A stretch of 21,291 nucleotides of DNA from the IMG/VR virus record IMGVR_UViG_3300010388_000054, positions 1 to 21,291 of that record, one strand, 5' to 3'. The stretch is from a virus. Below are positions 6,043-14,060 of this stretch, one piece after another. Positions within the stretch are counted from its first letter, which is position 1; the number at the start of each line of letters is the position of its first letter. The notes under the pieces are model-generated. The model did no database searches, was not told where the DNA came from, and saw nothing but the letters and a program-made list of their open reading frames with translations. A program made the translations under genes and the position numbers.

Positions 6043-7734
6043 TTATGCGATACCGCCGGAGGCGGTTAGGGTAAATGTTCCTGCCGAAGGAACTTCGTTA
6101 ACGGCACACTCGATAGTTTCAACGACGATTGCACGAACGGTAGACGAGGTAACGCTGGTAGGGCCTGCGTTTGTTCCCACGCTACCGAAGGAAATTGTGG
6201 TAGAGGCAACAGCGGTTACGACGTGGCTTCCGCTGATGTTTGTGTCAGAGCTGGTTACGTATACAGTCTGGCCTGCTGTGATGGTGTGAGTTCCTACAGT
6301 GATGGTCATGATGTTGGTAGCGCGTGTCCATGAGGTAACCGAGTAGTTTTGCTCTTCGTCTGTTCTACGTAGGTAGTCAACAGTAGAGTACTCCACGCCA
6401 GGAACCGCAGAGATAGCTCTCATCAGGTACTGGGAAGGGATGCGGTCAGCAAAGAACGAGTTCTCGATAGACACTAGCGCCTTCACCGCTGCCTCAGCTT
6501 GAGGTATAACGATGTCTTGGCGATACTGAGGGAGAATGTGGACAGTGATGTCAGAGTCTACCTGCACGTAGGTAGGAGGGAGAACTGTTAGAGAAACGTT
6601 AGGGGCGGCTTTGTCTGTGAAGTGTAAGATCACTTTTTCAGCCAAGGCGTTGAACGCAGCGCTAGCGCCACCTCCGGCAGCAAGACCTGTGTCACCAAAA
6701 GGTGCGACGTACAGATTGATGCTGTTGAAGCTGTCGGACTCCGCAATCGCCTTTGCTACACCAGATACTTGAAGAGCTAGATAACCGTAGTCCTTCAGAG
6801 ACACGGCGCGCAGGTTGGTTCGCATAGCCAGTGGAGCATTGGTTCTGATAGAGTCTGTAGACTCTTCATCAGATCCTCCGGTAGCGGCCTCTAGGTTGGT
6901 TACTGAAAGTCCGTTGTCAGAGTTGGTTAGAAAGTTTTCAAGAGTGCCTGCGTTAATGTTACCGTCAGCCCCGTTACCTACTCGGTAAGTCGAAGTGATT
7001 GACCCGGAAGTAGGCGGGATACGGCCGCTGATGCCGTCTCCGAAGATGATGTAAGTTTCACCGTTAGCGTCGTTTTCGGTACTAAACACAGGGTCATAAA
7101 TACCGTTCTCGATTAGAGAAGAGGTGTATGTGTATTGAATACCATTGACGTATATCTCAATGCTGTCTTTGATTACAGGATAGTTAGCCAGTTTGTACAC
7201 CTGACTAGGCGCACCGGTAGAGGTACCGACCTCTTCATCAGCTATAGTCTCGCCTTGAGTAGCTGCGGCGGTAATAGTTCCGGCCACACCATCTACTGCA
7301 GCGGGCACAGTTACAGCGGCATCAGTCTCAAATACGATTTGTGTAGAGGTACCGTCAACTATTACCGAGTTGGCAACCTGAGTTCCTGCAGGGACTACTA
7401 CGGAGCTTTCTGTAGTGTTGCTGAAAGTTAGTGTTACGGTAGCCGCGGAACTTGCTGTCGGCACGTAGCCAATCATGGCTGCAATTTGCAAAACGCTGTC
7501 TCGCTGGCTAGACGTAGCCAAGAGGCCTTCGTTGGCAGCTCGGTCAATATAGAAACCTAGCATGTCGCCCATGTACGAGAACAGCTCAACTAAGGTCATG
7601 CCCAAGTCAGCAGGGTCACGGCTTGTCCATGTAGGGGCAATTACATCGATAAGGGCCAGAAGGTCTTCACGGATGGCGGAGTAGTCACGCGACGTGTAAT
7701 CTATTTGGGGTACATAGTTTACGGTGTTATCCAT
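6043..7734 (-). CDS. Baseplate wedge protein J / T4 gp6-like
   Basis: This is a 563-residue member of the baseplate J-like family. Diagnostic features are the N-terminus (YTSRDYSAIREDLLALIDVI), the next segment (DPADLGMTLVELFSYMGDML) and the middle motif (GGSDEESTDSIRTNAPLAMR). These proteins form the wedge ring around the hub and switch the baseplate from its loaded to its fired state. After the family core, about 100 C-terminal residues rich in T, S and V (from about NYSVTSWTRATNIM) look like an added Ig-like beta-sandwich, which is more than the family minimum. The ATG at 7734 overlaps the gp25-like gene by 8 nt, with GGAG 7 nt upstream. Membership is clear; the extra domain is inferred from composition. 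Confidence 0.88.
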   Translation of the reverse strand: MDNTVNYVPQIDYTSRDYSAIREDLLALIDVIAPTWTSRDPADLGMTLVELFSYMGDMLGFYIDRAANEGLLATSSQRDSVLQIAAMIGYVPTASSAATVTLTFSNTTESSVVVPAGTQVANSVIVDGTSTQIVFETDAAVTVPAAVDGVAGTITAAATQGETIADEEVGTSTGAPSQVYKLANYPVIKDSIEIYVNGIQYTYTSSLIENGIYDPVFSTENDANGETYIIFGDGISGRIPPTSGSITSTYRVGNGADGNINAGTLENFLTNSDNGLSVTNLEAATGGSDEESTDSIRTNAPLAMRTNLRAVSLKDYGYLALQVSGVAKAIAESDSFNSINLYVAPFGDTGLAAGGGASAAFNALAEKVILHFTDKAAPNVSLTVLPPTYVQVDSDITVHILPQYRQDIVIPQAEAAVKALVSIENSFFADRIPSQYLMRAISAVPGVEYSTVDYLRRTDEEQNYSVTSWTRATNIMTITVGTHTITAGQTVYVTSSDTNISGSHVVTAVASTTISFGSVGTNAGPTSVTSSTVRAIVVETIECAVNEVPSAGTFTLTASGGIA

Positions 7735-8134
7735 TAGTGATCTCCTGAATCAAGTCTCCGGATCGGCTGAAAATAGCTGCTTTAATAGTCAATGAGTCTG
7801 TCTCTCCAGACGGCAGTGAATAGATAAGTGATATGTCGAGGAATCCGGTGGTTGCGTCGTATTCTGGGGTTATTTCTATCAAGTTTAGCGCGGTTAGCCA
7901 GGTATTAAAGGCGATATTAATAGTTCTAGTGGCTAAGTCAACGGCTACAGACTCGGCCTCAAACAGGACATCGTGGATATCGCTGCCGAAGTTAGGGCGC
8001 ATCACTCGCTCACCAAAGCGGGTAAGAAGTACCATAAGTACGCGGTTTTTCCAGATTACTCTAGGGTCCGAGGTACTGTTTACTTGGCCGTTTGAGTTAA
8101 ACGAGAACGGCACGTTCATAGTGGCGCTGTGCAT
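7727..8134 (-). CDS. gp25-like baseplate wedge protein
   Basis: The 135-residue product matches the gp25/gpW-lysozyme-like fold family of baseplate wedges. It contains DPRVIWKNRVLMVLLTRFGE, then RVMRPNFGSDIHDVLFE, and a C-terminal beta region ending SGETDSLTIKAAIF. RxRPxFG-type sequences are the usual hallmark. gp25 joins the sheath end to the baseplate; despite old naming it is not an active lysozyme. A longer reading from a TTG at 8152 is possible. I chose the ATG at 8134 because it forms a TAATG junction with the spike gene's stop (8132-8136), as at many other junctions here, and because the extra residues (LDWNLL) are not family-like. Confidence 0.88.
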   Translation of the reverse strand: MHSATMNVPFSFNSNGQVNSTSDPRVIWKNRVLMVLLTRFGERVMRPNFGSDIHDVLFEAESVAVDLATRTINIAFNTWLTALNLIEITPEYDATTGFLDISLIYSLPSGETDSLTIKAAIFSRSGDLIQEITNG

Positions 8135-8796
8135 TAGAAGGTTCCAATCCAAATAGGGAAATTAGGGTCTCCGCCTTCAAACATGACCCACACAGGTGAG
8201 CCTTTCTTAGGCTTGTACTTGCCAATCAAGTTAAGGCTGGCAATAATGCTTGGGTTATTTGTAAAAGCTTCTAGGGAAATATCAGTCCCGCTCACAATTC
8301 CAGCTACTATCTGCACGTAATCATTGGCCTCTAGGTCTACTATAAAGTTTAAAGTAGCCAGAAGCTCATTAGGGTTTCCTTGCAGGGCTACTCTTGACCT
8401 AGTTCTAGGGATATCAGTGCCGTTTTTTCTAAGCCAAATGTCGGCTTGTCCGGCGCTACTTCCCGCTTTAGCAAATTGCGCTGAAAACTGAAAGAAGTAG
8501 TCTCCGCCTTCTTCTACTTTTAGTTTGGTGCTGTCAACAAGTTTAATGTTGGTGTTGTCTTCGGTTCTGTCAAAACTGACTACAGTAGTGCTACTAAGGG
8601 TTTGGTCTACGCCGCTGGAGAATATCCCGTAAGGCATTCTATTTTGTCCCGGAACTCCAGAGACAGGCCATGCCCATCCACTCACTGCTTTTCCGTACAC
8701 CTGAGCGCACTTAAACTGAATGCGTCCTTTTTTCAGAGGATCATTGCTGTTTACTACTTCTCCGCGGTACATGCCGAAGTAATTAGGATCGTGCAC
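8134..8796 (-). CDS. Baseplate spike, gpV/gp5-type OB fold with inserted C1q-like domain
   Basis: The 220-residue protein starts with GTG at 8796. Residues 1-55 (YFGMYRGEVVNSNDPLKKGR, ending WAWPVSGVPG) and 193-220 (KYKPKKGSPVWVMFEGGDPN) form the two halves of the gp5/VgrG N-terminal OB fold, which seats the spike on the hub. Between them, residues about 60-192 are a separate beta-sandwich: VVSFDRTEDNTN, KLKVEEGGDYFFQFSAQFAK, LRKNGTDIPRTRS, VDLEANDYVQIVAGI. It resembles C1q/TNF-like jelly rolls, which normally form trimers. No lysozyme domain and no long beta-helix are present, so the membrane-piercing tip is either very short or on another protein. The gene overlaps its neighbours by 14 nt and 1 nt. 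The OB assignment is strong; the C1q-like call is by pattern. Confidence 0.8.
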   Translation of the reverse strand: MHDPNYFGMYRGEVVNSNDPLKKGRIQFKCAQVYGKAVSGWAWPVSGVPGQNRMPYGIFSSGVDQTLSSTTVVSFDRTEDNTNIKLVDSTKLKVEEGGDYFFQFSAQFAKAGSSAGQADIWLRKNGTDIPRTRSRVALQGNPNELLATLNFIVDLEANDYVQIVAGIVSGTDISLEAFTNNPSIIASLNLIGKYKPKKGSPVWVMFEGGDPNFPIWIGTF

Positions 8797-10099
8797 GATT
8801 AGCCACCGCCTTAGCCTTAACTGCAGATGAAACGCTGTTAGGTTTAGTTGACCGATTGAGGTTGCCTTGAGTAGACTTCCAAACCGCAGCAGACACCGAC
8901 TTCCCAGATGAGCTTGCGCGGTTTACTTGTGAAATAAGTTTTGAGGTCTTTACTGGCATGATGTTTAGCCCTGTGCTATTCAGCACAGTGGTTGCTTTAA
9001 TCTTTGTGTTTTTTACATTAGGCTTAATAAGTCTAGCAGGCTTTGAGCTAGGTTCTTTAGGGTACTTAGAGGAGGCTACTGCACCTAAAGAGTCCGTGCC
9101 TAGTGAAAGTATTGAAGTGTATGTGTGGTCGTTTAAGGTCTCTTCTTTAGACTGGTGTTCTACGTTCAAGATCGTCCAGTACCCGGAATAGTCGCTGCCG
9201 ACTCCAGATAGGTATATAGGCATCCCTGGGCGAAGGTCAGACATGCCAATAACCTCAGCCTCAGCTGTGTATGGAAAACGGCTTTTATCATCAGCACTAT
9301 TTGCTTCGTGAATAGCAGTTTTGTAATCGTTCACTACTACGTGAGTGTCGTGGCGGTCAAACAGTTCTGGGTGTGATATCTTCCTGGTAGTGGCGCTTCT
9401 CTTTTGCTTAGTGTATTTAAACTGCTGCCCTGTACTAGGGTTAACACCAGCAATAGACGTTGCAGCCTTGTCTGCGCCATGATGGGCTAGAGTTTCCCCA
9501 ATAACAGGTCTAAAGTTATACATAATGTTTCCAGATTTGATACCTGCGTCTGCTTTTGCAAAAGACTTAGCTTCGTATATCAATTCGTCGAAGTCCTGCA
9601 AAAGAGGCTGGAAATAAATGGCTGTGTTTTCGGCACGCAAGAAATACCCACACTGCTTAGCTAACTTGACCATAAGCTGCCAGTCAGTCATGCCCGCCTG
9701 TGAGATGTGCGGAAATACGCGAGGGTGCGGCGTTACTTTATACGCAAACCCGTACTTCTTGGCAATCTTAGTAACTACCTGATCAGCAGTCATATCCCTA
9801 TAAACAGTTTGGCTAGCCTGGCGCATTACGTAAGATGCGCCAATGATGCTGAGCTCTGTGATGTTCTGGTTGCTAGTTTGGTGGCTCTTTACATCGTGGA
9901 TATAACCGTAGAACTTTTTGCCGTCCAGGGTAAACTGAATCGGCCTTCCTGCCTTTACTGCGGAAGGCTCTACTGCCCAGTCTCTAAATGTAATTCTCGT
10001 AAAATCGTGCTCGTAGTTCTGCTGGCGGTGTACTGCCTTGTGAACGCGAGTAAGTTGAGTCTTACTGTTAGGGATGGTTACAGATATATGGTTAGCCAC
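8783..10099 (-). CDS. Baseplate hub protein, gpD / T4 gp27-like
   Basis: This 438-residue protein starts at GTG 10099 with AAGGA 7 nt upstream. It has the late-control gpD/gp27 layout. It begins with a beta domain (IQFTLDGKKFYGYIHDVK). Then comes YVMRQASQTVYRDMTADQVV, the KIAKKYGF segment (the LysM-like insertion seen in many gpD proteins) and the family signature (QAGMTDWQLMVKLAKQCGYF, continuing 'LRAENTAIYFQPL'). Such proteins trimerise as the hub and adapt the tube to the spike encoded directly downstream. About the last 100 residues are a low-complexity basic tail (KSVSAAVWKSTQGNLNRSTK) that is unusual for the family and may be disordered or bind the neighbouring LysM proteins. Confidence 0.85.
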   Translation of the reverse strand: MANHISVTIPNSKTQLTRVHKAVHRQQNYEHDFTRITFRDWAVEPSAVKAGRPIQFTLDGKKFYGYIHDVKSHQTSNQNITELSIIGASYVMRQASQTVYRDMTADQVVTKIAKKYGFAYKVTPHPRVFPHISQAGMTDWQLMVKLAKQCGYFLRAENTAIYFQPLLQDFDELIYEAKSFAKADAGIKSGNIMYNFRPVIGETLAHHGADKAATSIAGVNPSTGQQFKYTKQKRSATTRKISHPELFDRHDTHVVVNDYKTAIHEANSADDKSRFPYTAEAEVIGMSDLRPGMPIYLSGVGSDYSGYWTILNVEHQSKEETLNDHTYTSILSLGTDSLGAVASSKYPKEPSSKPARLIKPNVKNTKIKATTVLNSTGLNIMPVKTSKLISQVNRASSSGKSVSAAVWKSTQGNLNRSTKPNSVSSAVKAKAVANRARS

Positions 10100-10373
10100 G
10101 AGGGATCCTTAGCACTGTTCCAGGAGTAATGTTCTGAGGGTCGGTAAGCTCAGGGTTGTACTCAGGGATGAGCCACCAGCGCTCAGGGTCCATGTAGTGC
10201 TCCATAGCCACCTGATCTAGGCGGTCTCCCTCTTTCCAGGTGTACTCGGAGTACTCCAAGTAACCCATCTCACTAAATTGGTAGAACACGATTGGGTGAG
10301 CGTCAGTAGTTTCTGTAAACGCTACGAAGTCAACCGTAGATTGCTCGTATCTAGAGCCTAAGTAAATAGTCAT
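10092..10373 (-). CDS. Small LysM baseplate protein (gp53/gpX-type)
   Basis: This is a 93-residue protein. Residues about 43-91 are one LysM domain: YTWKEGDRLDQVAMEHYMDP, then 'WWLIPEYNPELTDP' and a closing PGTVLRIP. In contractile tails such short LysM proteins (T4 gp53, P2 gpX, Pvc7 relatives) clamp the hub or wedge rather than bind free peptidoglycan. Residues 1-40 form an N-terminal beta extension. The ATG at 10373 has AAGGA 6 nt upstream, and the stop overlaps the hub gene by 8 nt. Assignment is firm at domain level; which of gp53 or gpX it corresponds to is open. Confidence 0.82.
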   Translation of the reverse strand: MTIYLGSRYEQSTVDFVAFTETTDAHPIVFYQFSEMGYLEYSEYTWKEGDRLDQVAMEHYMDPERWWLIPEYNPELTDPQNITPGTVLRIPRG

Positions 10374-10381
10374 AGTTGTCC

Positions 10382-11524
10382 TTACTGAGAAGCCGAAAGT
10401 CCGGAAGTCGCTAGGATGTTTAGAGAGATAGTCACGTCCGTACGGATAGGGATCATCTCGCCGGTAAACGCAATGTGGTTTACGTTAAGCGCGGTAACAT
10501 AGCCAGCATACGAAAGCGGGCCAATGTCAATGTTCATAAGCGTAGGCATCAAGAAACCGATGTCAGAAGTAGCGATACCTCGACCGTTTACCCAGCTAGT
10601 TGCCTTACCAGAGGCATCGGACCCGCCAGGGCCAGGGCCATTAATTGCGCGGTACAAGTACTCAATGTCAGCTAGGGTACCGCGCTGGTAAAGGTCTACC
10701 AACTTACTCTTGATAGTTGCTTGGTCAGACGCTCCGAGGAATCCACCTGCGGTGTACCCAGCTATCATTCCCGGAGTAATGTGGCCCGGTTGAATATAGC
10801 CAGGGTTTGTGTACCCAGACTTTCCTACAATCATTCGGGTAGCTCTTTCAAACTTAGACGCAGCCGCAGCAAAGTCGTTAGTTCTGTCTAGTCGAATGTT
10901 GAAGCTAATAGTTTCAGTAGCAGGGAAGAATCCAGCTGCACCGAGGAAGCGGTCCTTAGCGTCAGGAGTAACGTCCATTTGGATAGCAACCTGAGTACCA
11001 AAAGTTTCAGGGTTCCACAAAAACTGGAAACCGTAGCTGCGCAACTTAGTGTTGTTATCTATCTTGGTCTTCTTGTCGCCCTTGCCGACCACCTCAATAG
11101 AGTCGTCGTTGTACTTCCACCAGATACGGCCGCGACGGTAGTCGTGCTTAAGCGGGGTGCGCTTGTAGTCCTTACCCATGAAGTTAGGATCAGCCGTAGG
11201 GAGAGTAGGAAGGCTCCACTTGTGAGGAGGCAAATTCCACATGTAGTTCTTAGGGTTAGATGGAGGAATAATAGTACTGCTATTGTTTTTCTTATTAGTC
11301 GCGCGCTCTACAGCATCAGGGCTGACCTTCTGCTTCTTTCTTTCTGCGGCAAGTCTGCGCTCTACCGCATCAGGAGAAGTTACGCTAGACGGATTAGGTG
11401 TTGGGTTGGTATACGCGCCCGCAGGGAACTCGTCATACACAATCCAAGGGTCTGCCTGTGGAGTAGCCTTCTTGAACGAAAGCGCAGTGGAGCTAGCACC
11501 GCTGTCTAGTCTTGCAGTTGCCAT
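10382..11524 (-). CDS. Baseplate hub/tube-adaptor protein (CIS-tube-like)
   Basis: The first about 115 of 380 residues are low-complexity and probably disordered. They include a duplicated SPDAVER heptad (residues 50-56 and 68-74) separated by a basic helix. From about residue 120 the protein resembles contractile-injection tube-adaptor proteins that sit between tube and hub (the Pvc7/Afp7-type N-domain): TKLRSYGFQFLWNPETFGTQ, then TETISFNIRLDRTNDF, and near the end GPLSYAGYVTALNVNHIAFT. No LysM is seen in this chain; the separate 93-aa gene downstream supplies it. The start forms TAATG with the tape-measure stop. The role is inferred from position between the tape measure and the LysM/gpD genes plus the partial similarity. 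Confidence 0.6.
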   Translation of the reverse strand: MATARLDSGASSTALSFKKATPQADPWIVYDEFPAGAYTNPTPNPSSVTSPDAVERRLAAERKKQKVSPDAVERATNKKNNSSTIIPPSNPKNYMWNLPPHKWSLPTLPTADPNFMGKDYKRTPLKHDYRRGRIWWKYNDDSIEVVGKGDKKTKIDNNTKLRSYGFQFLWNPETFGTQVAIQMDVTPDAKDRFLGAAGFFPATETISFNIRLDRTNDFAAAASKFERATRMIVGKSGYTNPGYIQPGHITPGMIAGYTAGGFLGASDQATIKSKLVDLYQRGTLADIEYLYRAINGPGPGGSDASGKATSWVNGRGIATSDIGFLMPTLMNIDIGPLSYAGYVTALNVNHIAFTGEMIPIRTDVTISLNILATSGLSASQ

Positions 11525-13908
11525 TATCTAATTACCGCCATTCTAAGTTGCTCTTCGTCTTGAAGAATTCTCTTGACCTCTCGGGCCAACTTGTGCTCGT
11601 CTAGGGCAGTTCCCTTTGGAACATTGATGTGTACAGTTACGCCGCCGTAGTTGACGCCTCCGCCAGATCCCATTACGCCTTCACCACCGACGCCTTCACC
11701 AGCCGTAGAGTTTACGTTTCCTGAGAACAGGCTGTTTCCGCCGCCAGAGAAGTTAAACAACTGACCGCTTGGTGTGGCTGTGGTCTCTCCGGCTTTATTA
11801 CCAGAAGAGCCGCCAGTGTAAACGCCTAGTGCAGTAGGGGCTGATGACCCTGTAAGGTACTGTCCAGGGCTGAATACTTCGCCGCCCTTTTCTACCGCGA
11901 TGTGAAGGTGGGCACCCGCAGGTCCGGCAGGGCTAACTCCACCAGAGTAACCGCTCAAACCAATTTGAGTTCCGCCGTCTACTTCAGCACCTTCGCTAAC
12001 CATGCGAGAGCTCAAGTGGGCGTACACAGTGCTGTAGCCGTCTGGGTGCTTGATGCGGACCATGTTTCCAAGGTCACCCTCAACTCCAGACTTTACAACC
12101 TTACCCTTCTTAATAGAGTAAACAGGAGTTCCATCTTTAGCGCGGTAGTCCTGACCGCGGTGCTTTCTGCTTCGGAACGACGCGTAGTTTCCAAACTCAC
12201 CGTTGTTCGGGGTAGACATTGAGCCCTTTAGCGGGTTGTAAAGACCAGAGACTACATCTCCACCTACGCCTTCACCGCCTACACCTTCTCCGCCAGCAGC
12301 GTCGAAGTTAGATCCAATAGCTTCACCAGCCATACCGCCAAGCCACCCACCGACCATACCGCCGACAAGACCGCCGACAACAGGGATTGGGATAAGGGCC
12401 TGACCAATTGCAGCACCAGCTACACCACCGATAGCAGAACCAATAGTTCCACCCCAGGCGCTTCCGCCCTTACCTGCGTTAGTAGCTTCAATGTTTCCAG
12501 GAGTGTCTAGAAGGGCACTTCCAAGCGCCATAACTCCACCGAGTTTAGCGCCGCCTTTGAAACGCGCTCCAGCGTTTGCCATGCGTGTTTGGCCCTTAGT
12601 CATAGGACCTACTGGGGCGTTCTTTCCTCTAGGGGATGCGGCTCCGCCACCGCCCTTGCCTCGTCCAACGCTTCCTAGCAAGCTTCCGCCTAGAGTACCT
12701 GCAGCGCCACCAGCGCCACCGGCTAGGGTTTGGATAGCGGCCATAGCGGTAACAATTCCGCCAAAGATCCCTACAGAGCTAGCAAACAGTTCGGCAGCAC
12801 CAGCAAGAACCGTGTTGGCAGCCATGATGCCTTCTACACCAGGAGTGGTGTAGGCGTTGTCTACCTTGTAGCCGCTCGCGTTTCTAGCGGAGATGGATTG
12901 AGCAATTGCTGGGTTGGCGTTAGACGCCTTCATTCCAGCTTTAGTAGTAGGGCTTCCAGATGCAAACTGGTATAGGTAAGAAACAACACCTTGTCTAAGG
13001 ACAGGGTCTCCGCTGAAGTACTGGTCCAGCATTGAGTCAAGGCTGTTACCGTCCATTAGAGAGCGGTCTAGGTCATCCTTGGTGATCTTTCCGCTACCGG
13101 TCTTTGAGCCGTTCATCTTGTTCCAGATGTCACGAGCAATAGCTTCTAGCTCGCGTGGCATACCGTTGTCGTCGCGTACCTTGACGCCAAGCATACGAAG
13201 TTTGTTTACGCTACCTGCGCTGTTAAGAGCTGCAGCGGCGTTCATACCGCCCTCTAGACCTGCGCCAGGGACCATGTTAGATACACCAGTTACGGTGTTG
13301 AACACGCCGCTCTTTTGCTGGATACCAGCCATAAGGCCGTTGCTTAGTCCAGACATGGCTGCACGTGCAGCGTCCATAGTGTCTGTGCTTGTACCAGCAT
13401 TCATCATGCGCTGGAACTGGCTGCCTAGCTGAGCGTTATTAGCAGCGGTGTTGCCCTGGCCATTAAAGAAGGCAAATCTACGACGGGCAATGTCGTTCTC
13501 AATGTAGGTAGCTGGGTTTACTGCCTGAGACAAAGCAGCGGTAGCACCGAGGGCAAAAGTGCCCGCGTTAAATGTCCACTTACCACCAGTGCCTCCGCCA
13601 GACATGCTGGATGAAGCAGAGCCTCCACCTGCGTTTGGTGGTTGTACGAACTGGTTAGCAGGGAAGTTCATGCTGCTAGCAGCACCGTTTACGGTACCGT
13701 TGCCGCCGCCACCCATTCCGGTGACTAGGCCTGTGCCAGCATCCTTAGCCTTCTTGAGGTTCTCAAAGATGTTCTTAGAGAACTGCTCAGTCTTGGATAA
13801 TACGCGATTGAGCTTTTCGTACTCCGCGGTAAGGTCGGCGACCAGCTTAGTTTTCTTAGCTGATCCGCCGCCTCCGCCGGTACCAAAGGCTTTTCTTATG
13901 TCTGCCAT
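11524..13908 (-). CDS. Tape measure protein with M23 peptidase domain
   Basis: This 794-residue protein begins with a coiled-coil-like helix (TAEYEKLNRVLSKTEQFSKN), followed by glycine/serine-rich linkers and long helical stretches. Residues about 480-534 are a glycine-zipper hydrophobic segment (GSAIGGVAGAAIGQALIPIP, then VVGGLVGGMVGGWLGG) of the kind thought to enter the host membrane. An M23 metallopeptidase domain follows, with H583xxxD587 (KHRGQDY), YAH ending in H631 and the terminal HLH at 667-669. H583, D587 and H669 are the expected zinc ligands. M23 enzymes cut peptidoglycan cross-bridges, so the tape measure probably also opens the wall during DNA entry. GEGVGG repeats flank the peptidase. 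The gene sits directly after the chaperone gene (TAATG at 13906-13910), as is usual. At about 1.5 angstrom per residue the length would suit a tail of roughly 100 nm (a family rule of thumb). Confidence 0.88.
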   Translation of the reverse strand: MADIRKAFGTGGGGGSAKKTKLVADLTAEYEKLNRVLSKTEQFSKNIFENLKKAKDAGTGLVTGMGGGGNGTVNGAASSMNFPANQFVQPPNAGGGSASSSMSGGGTGGKWTFNAGTFALGATAALSQAVNPATYIENDIARRRFAFFNGQGNTAANNAQLGSQFQRMMNAGTSTDTMDAARAAMSGLSNGLMAGIQQKSGVFNTVTGVSNMVPGAGLEGGMNAAAALNSAGSVNKLRMLGVKVRDDNGMPRELEAIARDIWNKMNGSKTGSGKITKDDLDRSLMDGNSLDSMLDQYFSGDPVLRQGVVSYLYQFASGSPTTKAGMKASNANPAIAQSISARNASGYKVDNAYTTPGVEGIMAANTVLAGAAELFASSVGIFGGIVTAMAAIQTLAGGAGGAAGTLGGSLLGSVGRGKGGGGAASPRGKNAPVGPMTKGQTRMANAGARFKGGAKLGGVMALGSALLDTPGNIEATNAGKGGSAWGGTIGSAIGGVAGAAIGQALIPIPVVGGLVGGMVGGWLGGMAGEAIGSNFDAAGGEGVGGEGVGGDVVSGLYNPLKGSMSTPNNGEFGNYASFRSRKHRGQDYRAKDGTPVYSIKKGKVVKSGVEGDLGNMVRIKHPDGYSTVYAHLSSRMVSEGAEVDGGTQIGLSGYSGGVSPAGPAGAHLHIAVEKGGEVFSPGQYLTGSSAPTALGVYTGGSSGNKAGETTATPSGQLFNFSGGGNSLFSGNVNSTAGEGVGGEGVMGSGGGVNYGGVTVHINVPKGTALDEHKLAREVKRILQDEEQLRMAVIR

Positions 13909-14060
13909 TATGCGCTCTTACCTCTACCTGCCCTGGAAATCCAGTTCATACGTTCTCTTACGGACATGCTTCTGATATCAGATAGCGTCCAGCCAGGATA
14001 TGATCGAGATAGTGCTTCGTATTGGTCGAGTAAGTGTTCGTAATCTTCTTGCTTATAGAC
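13908..14060 (-). CDS. Downstream tail-chaperone reading frame, probably made as a +1 frameshift fusion
   Basis: Fifty codons in the +1 frame relative to the gp26-like gene run on past its stop to the tape-measure start. The peptide is helical and acidic (YKQEDYEHLLDQYEALSRSY) and then contains a motif of the kind typical of the second half of G-GT tail chaperones (RSMSVRERMNWISRAGRG). An independent start exists only as a GTG at 14105. A product from there would begin with an odd cysteine- and histidine-rich stretch (IFQCHCHLQTCF) that looks like out-of-frame reading of the other gene, and its GAGG lies only 3 nt away. A fusion of 264 + 50 = 314 residues through the TTT-C site at 14064-14061 is therefore preferred. 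Its stop forms TAATG with the tape measure. Confidence 0.55.
   Translation of the reverse strand, partial: VYKQEDYEHLLDQYEALSRSYPGWTLSDIRSMSVRERMNWISRAGRGKSA

Noticed and set aside
12491-12975. Long plus-strand open frames opposite the tape measure and other tail genes
   Set aside because: They lie antisense to clearly coding sequence, are proline/alanine-biased by codon mirroring, and have no ribosome sites or coupling.
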